The position numbers and the translations under genes are program-made. The notes beneath the pieces are model-generated. The model worked only from the letters and a program-made list of their open reading frames with translations, was not told the DNA's origin and did no database searches. Positions 8,375 through 17,574 of a DNA stretch of 64,000 nucleotides are shown here, in pieces. The stretch's first letter is position 1. The number at the start of each line of letters is the position of its first letter. Origin of the DNA: an uncultured Collinsella sp. (lineage in GTDB: Bacteria; Actinomycetota; Coriobacteriia; Coriobacteriales; Coriobacteriaceae); the NCBI GenBank assembly GCA_900757615.1, contig CAAEON010000018.1, positions 1 through 64,000 on the forward strand, in the 5' to 3' direction.

Positions 8375-8797
8375 ATGGTCTATATCCCGTTTTGGATTTG
8401 CATCTTTGCCGGCATGGCAATTGATGCCCGAGAGCGACGGTTTCCCAATGGGCTTGCCGGCGCATGTGCCGTGGCGGCGTTGGCGGGTGTTTGGCTCGAC
8501 CTCGGTTTGAACACAGCGCTTGACCACGCGGGTCTTGCCGTCATTGTGTATCTTGCTCTCGTGCTGACTGAGTCCCTCTGGCGTCGTCTTCGCCAAATCC
8601 CGGGCATCGGCATGGGGGATGCCAAGGCGCTTTTCGCGCTTTGCACGCTCGACCCTCTGGGCGGCATCGTGGCATTTGCCGTCGCGCTCCTGGTGCTGGC
8701 CCTCTCCTGCCTCTTCGCAAAAACGCGTTCTCTGCCATTGCTCCCGTTTCTAGTGCCGATTTTTGCCATAATCGAGGTCGTGGGCTGCACATTGTAA
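8375..8797 (+). CDS. Small prepilin peptidase-like membrane protease (A24 family)
   Basis: A 140-residue polytopic membrane protein. The two aspartates of type IV prepilin peptidases are both there: Asp17 in AIDARERRFPN and Asp82 in GMGDAK. It lacks the N-terminal methyltransferase/zinc domain of full-length PilD, so at most it cleaves prepilin-type leader peptides. The ATG at 8375 has GAGGAGG upstream. No pilin or secretion genes are near, so its substrates must be encoded elsewhere. Confidence 0.75.
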   Translation: MVYIPFWICIFAGMAIDARERRFPNGLAGACAVAALAGVWLDLGLNTALDHAGLAVIVYLALVLTESLWRRLRQIPGIGMGDAKALFALCTLDPLGGIVAFAVALLVLALSCLFAKTRSLPLLPFLVPIFAIIEVVGCTL

Positions 8798-8828
8798 CCG
8801 ATTGCGCATTCTTCTTAAGGAGCATGCC

Positions 8829-10076
8829 ATGGCAACTAATCAAGAAACGGCCGTCATTAAGGCGCGCATGGACCGTATTCCCTCGGCGTTGTCGCCCGAA
8901 CTTGTCGAGCGCATTGCCGCCGATCGTGCTTCGGGCTATGTCAACCCGTATCGTTGCAACGACGATCAGGTCATTCGTCGTATTGATCGCGCCGCCGACA
9001 AAGGCACGCTTATGCGTCCGGCGTTTATGCGCGATACCGAAAAGATACTTCATCTTCCGGCGTACACCCGTTATGCGGGCAAAACGCAAGTCTTTAGTTT
9101 CCGTAGCAATGACGATCTGTCACGCCGCGGTTTGCACGTGCAGCTTGTCTCCCGCATTGCGCGCGATATCGGTCGCGCCCTGGGGCTCAACTGCGATCTG
9201 ATCGAGGCGATTGGCTTGGGCCATGACTTGGGCCACACGCCCTTTGGTCATGCCGGCGAGCGTTTTCTCAACGATATCTATCACGAGCGCACGGGTCGTT
9301 ATTTTTTCCATAACGTGCAGTCCGTCCGCGTGCTTGACGCGCTGTACGGCCGCAACGTGTCTCTCCAGACGCTCGATGGCGTGCTGTGCCATAACGGTGA
9401 GTACGAGCAGCGTGTGTTCGAGCTTTCGGACATGGCATCGTTTGACCAGTTCGATCACACGGTTGAGGACTGCATAGCCACGGGCTATAGCGCGATTGAG
9501 CACCTGCGTCCCATGACGCTCGAGGGCTGCGTGGTCCGCATCTCGGATATCCTTGCCTACGTTGGGCGCGATCGTCAGGACGCCATTGCGGCGGGCCTGC
9601 TGTCACCCGACGCCTTTGACGATGGCCTGGGCGGTCTCTACAACAGCTGGATCCTTACGCACGCCTCCATCGATATTGTCGAGCACAGCTATGGCAAACC
9701 GCGCATCGAGATGAGCGAGGATCTGTTTGAGGAAATCCGCCGCGCCAAGCGCGAGAACTACGAAAAGATCTATAGCAAGGGCGGTATCGAGGGCGATTCC
9801 GAGGCGGAGCTGCGTGAGGCATTCGAAAAGCTTTACGACCGTTGCCTGCAGGATATAAACGAAGGCGACGAGTCCTCGTATATCTTTAAGCACCACATTT
9901 CGCGCATTGAGCAGCAGCTTTCCTACTACGATCGCACCTATGCCTGGCAGGACGACAAGGATCAAGCCGTGGTGGATTATATCGCGAGTATGACGGACGG
10001 TTATTTCTGCGAGCTGACGAGTAAGCTGTTCCCTGGTTTAAAGTTTCCGCACCGTACCTATATTAACGAACGGTAG
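8829..10076 (+). CDS. dgt: dGTPase-like HD-domain triphosphohydrolase
   Basis: Hydrolyses dGTP (or other dNTPs) to the nucleoside and triphosphate, influencing nucleotide pools. The HD-domain metal site is visible as His103 in RGLHVQ and GLGHDLGHTPFGHAGE (His132-Asp133). At 415 residues it matches the shorter dGTPase-like class. Of two nearby ATGs, 8829 has the better distance to AAGGAG (8817-8822). It is followed at once by rarA, and a small hairpin spans its stop codon (ACGAAC/GTTCGT, 10066-10081). Confidence 0.88.
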   Translation: MATNQETAVIKARMDRIPSALSPELVERIAADRASGYVNPYRCNDDQVIRRIDRAADKGTLMRPAFMRDTEKILHLPAYTRYAGKTQVFSFRSNDDLSRRGLHVQLVSRIARDIGRALGLNCDLIEAIGLGHDLGHTPFGHAGERFLNDIYHERTGRYFFHNVQSVRVLDALYGRNVSLQTLDGVLCHNGEYEQRVFELSDMASFDQFDHTVEDCIATGYSAIEHLRPMTLEGCVVRISDILAYVGRDRQDAIAAGLLSPDAFDDGLGGLYNSWILTHASIDIVEHSYGKPRIEMSEDLFEEIRRAKRENYEKIYSKGGIEGDSEAELREAFEKLYDRCLQDINEGDESSYIFKHHISRIEQQLSYYDRTYAWQDDKDQAVVDYIASMTDGYFCELTSKLFPGLKFPHRTYINER

Positions 10077-10137
10077 TTCGTATCCTTTCGGTATACTGGT
10101 TAGTTGAAAACGTTTTTGATTGATGCACGGGATGGCT

Positions 10138-11487
10138 ATGGACGACCTTTTTTCTGCCTCGACGCGCGAGCGTTCCTTTAAAAATGCGCCGCTCGCGGTG
10201 CGCATGCGGCCCAATTCGCTCGACGAGTATGTGGGCCAGAAAAAGGCCGTCGGTAAGGGCTCGTGGTTGCGTGCCGCAATTGAGCACGACGTGCTGTCGA
10301 GTGTGATTCTGTACGGGCCGGCCGGTACGGGCAAGACGACGCTGGCACATATTATCGCCAACCATACCAAGAGTGAGTTTGTCGAAGTCAGCGCCGTGAC
10401 GGGCACCGTAAAGGATCTTCGCCGCGTGATTGACGAGGCCAAGACGCGTCTGAATACGTACGACCGTCGCACCATCCTGTTTATCGACGAGATTCATCGC
10501 TTTTCGAAGTCACAACAGGATGCATTGCTGCATGCGGTTGAGAACCGTACCGTTATTATGATTGGCGCCACGACGGAGAATCCGTACTTCGAGGTCAACT
10601 CGGCATTGCTCTCGCGCGGTCGCGTGGTGGAGCTTGAGCATCTTAAAGACGAGGACATTGCCACGCTGATCGAGCGTGCACTCGAGGCTCCGCAGGGTTT
10701 GAACGGCAAGTTCTCGGTCGATGAGGATACGGTTAAGACCATCTGCACGCTGGCAGCGGGTGACGCTCGCTCGGCGCTCACGACGCTCGAACTTGCGAGC
10801 GAGATTGCCGTCACGCGTCCCGATACCGAGGGAACGCCAGCGCCGGCGGCGGGGGAGCGTTATCCCATCACCGTGGATGACGTAAAGATTGCCAATCCGC
10901 GTCGCGGTTTTACGTATGACAAAAACGGCGACATGCACTACGACATCATCAGTGCGTTCATTAAGTCCATGCGCGGTAGCGATCCCGATGCCACGGTCTA
11001 CTGGCTTGCGCGCATGATCGATGCGGGGGAGGATCCTAAGTTTATCGCCCGTCGCATTATGATTCATGCTTCTGAGGATGTTGGCAACGCCGACCCGCAG
11101 GCGCTTTTGGTGGCACATGCCGCGTTTAAGTCTGCCGAGGTCATTGGCTATCCCGAGTGCCGCATTAACCTGGCTCAGGCTGCACTCTATGTGTGCTTGG
11201 CGCCAAAATCCAACGCGTGTGAGGCTTCGATCGATGCGGCGCTTGCCGATATCCACTCTAGTGGGCTTCGCGAGGTGCCGAGTTATCTGCGCGATCGCCA
11301 TCGCCCAGGCAGCGACGACTACGGTGTGTATAAATACCCGCACGATTATCCCGAAGGCTGGGTCGATCAGCGCTATTTGCCCGAGGGGCTGGAGCGCGGT
11401 GCGTTCTGGCAGCCTGCCGGGCGCGGCTGGGAAGAGTGGCGCGTAGAGCAAAGCGAACGCGACCGCAGCGGGAATGCACCGAAGTAG
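10138..11487 (+). CDS. rarA: Replication-associated recombination protein A (AAA+ ATPase)
   Basis: RarA/MgsA, a clamp-loader-like ATPase acting at stalled replication forks. Walker A GPAGTGKT is at about 60-67 and Walker B ILFIDEIHR near 120. Sensor 1 is in GATTEN and sensor 2 in GDARSAL, with the tetramerisation domain behind. Several in-frame starts exist (TTG 10120, ATG 10123, 10132, 10138). I take 10138, giving MDDLFSAS and 449 residues; none has a strong ribosome site. Confidence 0.93.
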   Translation: MDDLFSASTRERSFKNAPLAVRMRPNSLDEYVGQKKAVGKGSWLRAAIEHDVLSSVILYGPAGTGKTTLAHIIANHTKSEFVEVSAVTGTVKDLRRVIDEAKTRLNTYDRRTILFIDEIHRFSKSQQDALLHAVENRTVIMIGATTENPYFEVNSALLSRGRVVELEHLKDEDIATLIERALEAPQGLNGKFSVDEDTVKTICTLAAGDARSALTTLELASEIAVTRPDTEGTPAPAAGERYPITVDDVKIANPRRGFTYDKNGDMHYDIISAFIKSMRGSDPDATVYWLARMIDAGEDPKFIARRIMIHASEDVGNADPQALLVAHAAFKSAEVIGYPECRINLAQAALYVCLAPKSNACEASIDAALADIHSSGLREVPSYLRDRHRPGSDDYGVYKYPHDYPEGWVDQRYLPEGLERGAFWQPAGRGWEEWRVEQSERDRSGNAPK

Positions 11488-11587
11488 CTGCTGATAATTT
11501 TGTCCCACGTTGCTGCTCTTGGCATGTTCGGTCCCCTTTGGGGTACCATGAAAAGCGTCTGTATTTCGATTCTTCCGGGAGGCTTGT

Positions 11588-12178
11588 ATGAGTCCCATTC
11601 AAATCGCCCTGCTGCTGCTCGCCGTTGCCGGCGTGTGGGCCATCGCTGAGCTCGCGCTTACCCTGCGCAAGACCCGCAATGTTGTCGACTCGCTCGATAA
11701 GACCGTGAACGACCTCAACAACACCATTGCCGAGGCGCAGCCTGTGGTGGCAAAGCTCGATGGCGCTGTCGATGAGCTTACGCCGGCGCTTGCCCAGATG
11801 GAGCCGCTGCTTAAGTCGAGCAAGACGGCAGTTGATGCCCTTACCTCTAATCTCGTAGAGGTCGAAGCCGTGGTTCGCGACATTTCCGAGGTTACGGGCA
11901 GCATGGCTGAGGCCAGCAATGCTGTGTCGAGCGTGACCGACTCTGCCGCCGGTGCCGTGCAGAAACTCTTTGACAAGGTGAAGGCTCCCGCGGCCGACGC
12001 CGAGCGCAAGCTTTCCACTGCTGCTGAAGCCGAGCAGCCGACCGAGCGTGTCCTGATTGGCGATGCCGGGGACGATGTCGCTGCTGGTGACAATGATGCA
12101 CAGAAGCCTGCTGCTAAAGCAGCCCAGTATTACACCTACACGCCCGCCGAGACCTCTGAGGAGTCCTGCGATGAGTAG
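11588..12178 (+). CDS. DUF948-type membrane protein with coiled coil
   Basis: A 196-residue protein with one N-terminal membrane segment (about 5-25), then a long helical stretch with repeated VVDSL/TVNDL/AVDEL heptad-like units that should form a coiled coil. An acidic, Ala-rich tail closes it. This layout is that of DUF948 proteins often linked to general-stress sigma factor loci. GGGAGG precedes the start. The stop overlaps the next start codon, so it is translated with the anti-sigma-like gene. Its biochemical role is not known. Confidence 0.7.
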   Translation: MSPIQIALLLLAVAGVWAIAELALTLRKTRNVVDSLDKTVNDLNNTIAEAQPVVAKLDGAVDELTPALAQMEPLLKSSKTAVDALTSNLVEVEAVVRDISEVTGSMAEASNAVSSVTDSAAGAVQKLFDKVKAPAADAERKLSTAAEAEQPTERVLIGDAGDDVAAGDNDAQKPAAKAAQYYTYTPAETSEESCDE

Positions 12179-12548
12179 CGAAGCAACCTGCCCCATCACG
12201 CTGACCGTTGCCGGCGACCCGCGTCTCGCTCGCCTTGTGCGCATGACGGCAGCCAACGTTGGTGCTCTGTGCTCCATGTCTGTCGATCGCATCGAGGACA
12301 TCCGCATGGCTGCCGAGGAGGCTTTCATCTTTGGTTGCACCGCGGTCGACTGCGATGACATCACCATCAAATTCGATATCGATGAGACCCACGTTGGCAT
12401 GACCTTTACCTTTGGCGATCAGGCCACCGTCGACGAGGATGACCAGGCTGCTGTGTATGCCGAGCTCATCCTTGCAAGCGTGTGCGACTCCTACGAAAAG
12501 ACTGCGGCGCCCCTGACGCTTTCCCTCGACCTCAAGGCGGATATCTAA
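12171..12548 (+). CDS. RsbW-like anti-sigma factor with degraded ATP site
   Basis: A 125-residue protein between a DUF948 gene and a sigma-B-type factor, the usual position of the anti-sigma kinase. The segment RIEDIRMAAEEAFIFGC lines up with the N-box helix of GHKL ATPases (typically E-x-x-x-N), but the Asn is replaced. I see no G1/G2 glycine boxes downstream. It probably still binds the sigma factor but may not phosphorylate an antagonist. The start overlaps the upstream stop (GATGAGTAG). No anti-anti-sigma gene is nearby. Confidence 0.65.
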   Translation: MSSEATCPITLTVAGDPRLARLVRMTAANVGALCSMSVDRIEDIRMAAEEAFIFGCTAVDCDDITIKFDIDETHVGMTFTFGDQATVDEDDQAAVYAELILASVCDSYEKTAAPLTLSLDLKADI

Positions 12549-12549
12549 T

Positions 12550-13341
12550 ATGACCGAACGTTCCCGGAGCGGCAAGACCGCTTGGGACAAGGAGAAAACC
12601 CGCGAGCTGTTTCGTCGCTACAAGGAGACCGGTGATCCGGACGCCCGCGAGCAGCTCGTCATGTCCCATATGAACCTGGTAAGGTTTCTTGCCAACAAAT
12701 TTAAGAATCGCGGCGAGCCGCTCGACGACCTCATGCAGGTCGGTTATCTGGGTTTGCTCAAGGCTATCGACCGCTTTGACCCTGAGCGCGGACTCGAGTT
12801 CACCACGTTTGCCACGCCCACCATCTTGGGCGAGATCAAGCGTCACTTCCGTGACAAGGGCTGGAGCGTGCGCGTGCCACGTCGCCTGCAGGAGCTTTCT
12901 GCCAAGGTTAACCAAGCTACCGACAAGCTTACCAACGAGTTGCAGCGCTCGCCCAAGGTCGAAGAAATCGCTGAGTACCTGGACGTGACCGTCGACGAGG
13001 TCCTGGAGGCTATGGAATCGTCTTCGGCCTATACCTCGGTGCCCATTGAGGCTCCTGGTGCGTCCGATTCCGACGATGCGCCGTCGATTCTCGACCGTTA
13101 CGCCGACGATGACAACGAGCTCGACTTTACCGATGACCGTCTAGTGATTGAGGAAGCCATCCGTGATTTCTCGCCGCGCGAGCGTGAGGTGATAGAGCTG
13201 CGCTTTGTGAAGGGCATGACCCAGATCGAGATCGCCAAGAAGCTGGGCATTTCTCAGGTGCAGGTTTCGCGCCTGCTGCGCCGAACGCTTAAGAAGATTC
13301 AGGACAAGATCGACCCCGACGGAGTGATGATTCGTTCATGA
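12550..13341 (+). CDS. sigB: RNA polymerase sigma factor, SigB/SigF family
   Basis: A 263-residue alternative sigma factor. Region 2 (LVRFLANKFKNRGEPLDDLMQ, near 40-60, and FTTFATPTILGEIKRH) binds core polymerase and the -10 element. Region 3 includes VPRRLQEL, and region 4 (FSPREREVIELRF, then a helix-turn-helix in QIEIAKKLGISQVQVSR) reads the -35 element. The family controls general stress or sporulation responses; no sporulation genes are near. Translation is coupled to the following permease gene by an ATGA overlap. Confidence 0.9.
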   Translation: MTERSRSGKTAWDKEKTRELFRRYKETGDPDAREQLVMSHMNLVRFLANKFKNRGEPLDDLMQVGYLGLLKAIDRFDPERGLEFTTFATPTILGEIKRHFRDKGWSVRVPRRLQELSAKVNQATDKLTNELQRSPKVEEIAEYLDVTVDEVLEAMESSSAYTSVPIEAPGASDSDDAPSILDRYADDDNELDFTDDRLVIEEAIRDFSPREREVIELRFVKGMTQIEIAKKLGISQVQVSRLLRRTLKKIQDKIDPDGVMIRS

Positions 13342-14747
13342 GTGAGCACCCCCAACAAACCGATCGCGTGCTGCGCGACACCCGTATTTTGACGTTGCGC
13401 ATTTGGGCCATCGTTGGCTGCATTGTCATCGCCGCTGTCATCTTTAACCTTATGGGCATCCTGGCGCCGGTTATCGAGTTTCTCGCCGTTGGTTCCATCA
13501 TTGCCTTTGTGATGTCCCCGATTACCAATTGGCTCGAGCATCATGGCGTCGGCCGTGGCATCGGTTCGCTTATCGCGCTTATTGTTGTTGTTGCCGTGCT
13601 CGTCGGTGTCGTTTGCATCTTGTCGCCAATTCTCTTTGGTCAGATCATGGAAGTCCTGAGCCGCCTGCCCGAGCAGCTTCGTGTTGCGGGTGGCGATCTC
13701 AACGAGATGATCTCGCATGCCAAGACGCTCAACAACACGCCGCTCAAGGAGTATTTGGACGATAATCTTTCGTCGCTTGTTACCGTGGCATCGAAGTATG
13801 TGTCTCAGATCGCTGCCGAGCTTGGCCGCGGTGTGTTCCCGCTCATCACCAATACGGCCTCGCAGTTGTTCGTGATCTTCCTTGGTCTGGTGCTTGCGTA
13901 CTGGATGGCCTGTGACTACCCTCGCATGCACCACGAGATTTGCACCATCATCGGTCAGGAGAAGGAGACCTCGTACCGCTTTATGGTCGCCATCCTTTCT
14001 CGCTCTGTCGGCGGCTACATGCGCGGTATGGTCGTGACGTCCATCTGCGGTGGTTTCCTCGCCTTTATCGGCTTCCTGATCATCGGCCATCCGTATGCGG
14101 CGCTCATGGCTATCTTTACCGGCATCATGCATTTGGTTCCGGTCGTCGGTCCTTGGGTGAGCGCGGCAATCGCCACAGTGCTCGGTTTCATGTTCAGCCC
14201 CATGTTGGCGTTATGGACGCTCATCGTGACGATGGTCGCGCAAAACGTCACCGATAACGTGATTTCGCCTAAGGTCATGCAGAGCTCGGTGCAGGTGCAT
14301 CCCATCATGAGCCTCACGGCGCTCGTTATTGGCTCGGCACTCATGGGCCCCATCGGCATGATTATTGCCATCCCGCTGTGTGCGGCCCTCAAGGGCATCT
14401 TCGTGTACTACTTCGAGAATGAGACCGGCCGCCAGCTTGTGGCCTATGACGGCGCCGTGTTTAAGGGCACGCCGTACCGCGATGCCGATGGCAACCCGGT
14501 CGCCGCCTACGACGCGCTTGGAGACGACACCTTCATCTACGAGTCCGAGCTCATCGGCAACGAGACCGCGCCCGAGGCCAAGGCCATGCCCAAGCCCGAG
14601 CTCGATAATCCCTGGATCAAGCTCTCGGGTCTTCAGCCCGATGCCACGGGTTTCTTCAAGAATCCCTTCGCCAAGGACGATGACTCCAACACGGATGACG
14701 ACACCAAAACCGGCATCGACGGCTCCATGGACGATGACGACAACTAG
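13338..14747 (+). CDS. AI-2E family transporter
   Basis: A 469-residue membrane protein of the AI-2E/PerM exporter family. About seven to eight hydrophobic spans are visible, with the typical long amphipathic middle segment (about 100-150) and the SPKVMQSSVQVHP motif near 310. An acidic hydrophilic tail of about 120 residues, ending in an Asp-rich stretch, follows the last span. Family members export the AI-2 signal, ions or are of unknown function. Overlap with the sigma gene suggests it belongs to the same stress operon; a terminator follows. Confidence 0.85.
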   Translation: MSEHPQQTDRVLRDTRILTLRIWAIVGCIVIAAVIFNLMGILAPVIEFLAVGSIIAFVMSPITNWLEHHGVGRGIGSLIALIVVVAVLVGVVCILSPILFGQIMEVLSRLPEQLRVAGGDLNEMISHAKTLNNTPLKEYLDDNLSSLVTVASKYVSQIAAELGRGVFPLITNTASQLFVIFLGLVLAYWMACDYPRMHHEICTIIGQEKETSYRFMVAILSRSVGGYMRGMVVTSICGGFLAFIGFLIIGHPYAALMAIFTGIMHLVPVVGPWVSAAIATVLGFMFSPMLALWTLIVTMVAQNVTDNVISPKVMQSSVQVHPIMSLTALVIGSALMGPIGMIIAIPLCAALKGIFVYYFENETGRQLVAYDGAVFKGTPYRDADGNPVAAYDALGDDTFIYESELIGNETAPEAKAMPKPELDNPWIKLSGLQPDATGFFKNPFAKDDDSNTDDDTKTGIDGSMDDDDN

Positions 14748-14797
14748 CGGGGTAATTCGGGTTAACATTCATACGCGCTAACATGCAATTTCGCTGA

Positions 14798-14827
14798 AGG
14801 GCCGGCATTGTGCCGGCCCTCTTTTTT
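14798..14827 (+). terminator. Rho-independent terminator
   Basis: AGGGCCGGCA (14798-14807) and TGCCGGCCCT (14811-14820) form a perfect 10-bp stem with a 3-base loop, followed by six Ts. Confidence 0.92.
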
Positions 14828-14853
14828 GCACATACGCGGCGGGATGGTAATAT
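14825..14853 (+). promoter_or_regulatory. Putative alaS promoter
   Basis: TTTGCA at 14825-14830 and TAATAT at 14848-14853 are 17 bp apart, immediately after the terminator and about 46 bp before the alaS start. No T-box is visible here. Confidence 0.5.
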
Positions 14854-14899
14854 CGTTACGTTTGAACTGTTTCGATGTGAAACCGAGGAGATTCCCTCT

Positions 14900-17557
14900 A
14901 TGAGTGCTGACTACCCGTCAATGACTACGGCCGAGATTCGCTCTAAGTTCCTCAACTTCTTTGAGGAGCGCGGTCTTAAGCTCTATCCTTCTTCGTCCCT
15001 CGTCCCCGACGATCCTTCGCTGCTGCTTGCCAACGCCGGCATGAACCAGTTTAAGGAGTACTACCAGGGCAAGAAGACCATGAAGGAGATCGGCGCGATC
15101 TCCTGCCAGAAGTGCGTCCGCACCAATGACATCGATTGCATCGGCGAGGACGGCCGTCACCTGTCGTTCTTCGAGATGCTTGGCGATTTCTCTTTTGGCG
15201 GCGTCTCCAAGGAGCAGGCTTGCGCTTGGGCCTTTGAGCTCATCACCAAGGAGTTCAAGCTGCCGCTCGACCGCCTGTACTTTACCGTCTTTACCGAGGA
15301 CGACGAGACCCACGACGTGTGGCGTTCTCTGGGCGTTGCCGAGGACCACATCTCCCGCCTGGGCGAGGACGACAACTTCTGGGCCGCTGGCCCCACCGGT
15401 CCCTGCGGTCCGTGCTCCGAGATCTACTTTGACATGGGCGAGGAGGTCGGCTGCGGCAGCCCCGACTGCAAGCCTGGCTGCGACTGCGACCGCTTCCTTG
15501 AGTTCTGGAACCTCGTGTTTACCCAGTACGACCGCCAGGAGGACGGCTCCATGCCGGAGCTGCCGCACCGCAACCTCGATACGGGCATGGGCCTGGAGCG
15601 CATGGCCGCTATCATGCAGCACAAGACTGCTAACTACGACGGCGATCTGATGCAGCACCTCATCAAGCTCGGTGAGGAGATCAGCGGTAAGACCTATGAC
15701 GCCGACGATTACTCCGGCGCCAGCCGCTCCCTGCGCATCATCGCCGACCACTCCCGTGCTGTCGACTTTATGATCTCGGACGGCATCCTTCCCGGCAACG
15801 AGGGTCGCGAGTACGTCCTTCGCCGTCTGCTCCGCCGTGCCGTGTTCCACGGTCGCCTGCTGGGCATCGAGGGCGCCTTCCTGACCAAGTTCATCGACGA
15901 GGTCAACGCTCAGATGGGCGAGGCCTATCCCGAGCTGCTCAAGAACGTCGCGCTCGTCAAGGGTATCGTCGCCTCCGAGGAGGAGCGCTTCTCCACGACG
16001 CTCGACAACGGTCGCGTCTACCTGGATGAGGCCCTGGCAGCGCTTGCCGAGGGTGCTGTGCTTCCGGGCGATGTTGCCTTTAAGCTGCACGACACCTTTG
16101 GTTTCCCCATCGACCTGACCGTCGAGATTGCCGGCACCGCTGGTCACGACGTCGATATGGACGGCTTTACCGCTTGCATGGAGGACCAGAAGGCCCGCGC
16201 CCGCGCCAATGCCAAGGGCGACGCCTGGGGCAGCTTTAACGACGTGTGGGTCGAGCTTTCCGACAAGGTCGCAGCGACCGAGTTCGACGGCTATGACAAC
16301 GATGTGATCGAGGGCGCCAAGGTTGTCGCCATCGTGCGCAACGGCGAGTCCGTCGAGTCCGCAGCCGCGGGCGAGGACGTCGAGGTCGTGCTCGATCGCA
16401 CCCCGTTCTATGCCGAGATGGGTGGTCAGCAGGGCGATGCCGGCAAGCTTTCCGCTGAGGGCGTTGTTCTGACCGTTGCCGACACCAAGAACCACAACGG
16501 CCTGTATGCCCACGTCGCGCACGTTGCCGATGGCACGCTGACTGTCGGTGCCGCTGTTACCGCCGCGCTCGACGCCGAGCGCCGTGGCTTCCTGCGCCGC
16601 AACCACACCGCCACGCACCTGCTCGACGCTGCCCTTAAGCAGGTCCTGGGCGAGCACGTCTCCCAGGCCGGCTCGCTGGTGACGCCCGAGCACCTGCGCT
16701 TTGACTTTACGCACTTCGAGGCCCTGTCCTCCGAGCAGCTCAAGGCTGTCGAGGACCTGGTCAACCAGCAGATCTTTGCTTCCAAGCCGGTCGTGACCCG
16801 TGTCATGGGAATCGACGAGGCTAAGGCTGCCGGCGCTGTCGCTCTGTTTGGCGAGAAGTACGGCGATGTCGTCCGCGTCGTCTCCGTGGGCGCCGAGGAC
16901 CAGCCGTTTTCCCGCGAGCTCTGTGGTGGCACCCATGCCGCCAATACCGCCGAGATTGGCCTGTTCAAGATCATTTCCGAGTCCTCTACGGGCTCGAACG
17001 TCCGCCGTATCGAGGCCGTGACCTCTAAGGGTGCTCTCGACTATATGGCCGACCGCCTGGCGCTCGTTGACGCCGCCGCCGCTGCGCTCAAGTGCCGCGT
17101 CGACGAGGTTCCCGCCCGTGTGGAGAACCTGCAGGCCGAGCTGCGCGAGACGTCCAACAAGCTCAAAAAGGCTCTGACCGGTGGTTCCTCCGATGCCATT
17201 TCCAGCGCCATCGAGGGTGCCGTCGAGCTCGGTGGTTACAAGCTCGTCGTTGCTGAGCTCCAGGGCCTTGAGGCTGCCGATCTGCGCAACGTCTGGGATA
17301 CCGTGCACCAGAAGGTTGCCGGCCCCGTCGCGTGCGTTGTTGCCAGCGTTACCGAGAAGGGCACCCCGGCCCTGCTCGCCGCCGGTTCCGATGACGCCGT
17401 GAAGGCTGGGTTCCACGCCGGCAACGTGATCAAGCAGATCGCGGGTCTGGTTGACGGTCGCGGTGGCGGCCGTCCCAACATGGCCCAGGCCGGTGGCAAG
17501 AACGCCGCCGGTATTGCCGATGCCCTCGCGGCCGCTAAGACCGCGCTCGGCGCCTAA
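14900..17557 (+). CDS. alaS: Alanyl-tRNA synthetase
   Basis: An 885-residue class II synthetase that charges tRNA-Ala and edits mischarged Ser/Gly. The ATG at 14900 follows GAGGAG. The N-terminal catalytic core is present. The editing domain zinc ligands are HTATH at 569-573 and CGGTH at 675-679. The C-terminal DHHA1-type domain closes with the GGGRPNMAQAGG glycine-rich segment. Normal length. It heads the conserved alaS-ruvX-mltG series; ruvX starts 17 bp downstream. Confidence 0.97.
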   Translation: MSADYPSMTTAEIRSKFLNFFEERGLKLYPSSSLVPDDPSLLLANAGMNQFKEYYQGKKTMKEIGAISCQKCVRTNDIDCIGEDGRHLSFFEMLGDFSFGGVSKEQACAWAFELITKEFKLPLDRLYFTVFTEDDETHDVWRSLGVAEDHISRLGEDDNFWAAGPTGPCGPCSEIYFDMGEEVGCGSPDCKPGCDCDRFLEFWNLVFTQYDRQEDGSMPELPHRNLDTGMGLERMAAIMQHKTANYDGDLMQHLIKLGEEISGKTYDADDYSGASRSLRIIADHSRAVDFMISDGILPGNEGREYVLRRLLRRAVFHGRLLGIEGAFLTKFIDEVNAQMGEAYPELLKNVALVKGIVASEEERFSTTLDNGRVYLDEALAALAEGAVLPGDVAFKLHDTFGFPIDLTVEIAGTAGHDVDMDGFTACMEDQKARARANAKGDAWGSFNDVWVELSDKVAATEFDGYDNDVIEGAKVVAIVRNGESVESAAAGEDVEVVLDRTPFYAEMGGQQGDAGKLSAEGVVLTVADTKNHNGLYAHVAHVADGTLTVGAAVTAALDAERRGFLRRNHTATHLLDAALKQVLGEHVSQAGSLVTPEHLRFDFTHFEALSSEQLKAVEDLVNQQIFASKPVVTRVMGIDEAKAAGAVALFGEKYGDVVRVVSVGAEDQPFSRELCGGTHAANTAEIGLFKIISESSTGSNVRRIEAVTSKGALDYMADRLALVDAAAAALKCRVDEVPARVENLQAELRETSNKLKKALTGGSSDAISSAIEGAVELGGYKLVVAELQGLEAADLRNVWDTVHQKVAGPVACVVASVTEKGTPALLAAGSDDAVKAGFHAGNVIKQIAGLVDGRGGGRPNMAQAGGKNAAGIADALAAAKTALGA

Positions 17558-17574
17558 GAATCTAAGAAGTCACT

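Noticed and set aside
14918..17416. 832-codon open frame antisense to alaS
   Set aside because: Same codon-bias shadow; repetitive L/V/G/D composition and no recognisable domain.
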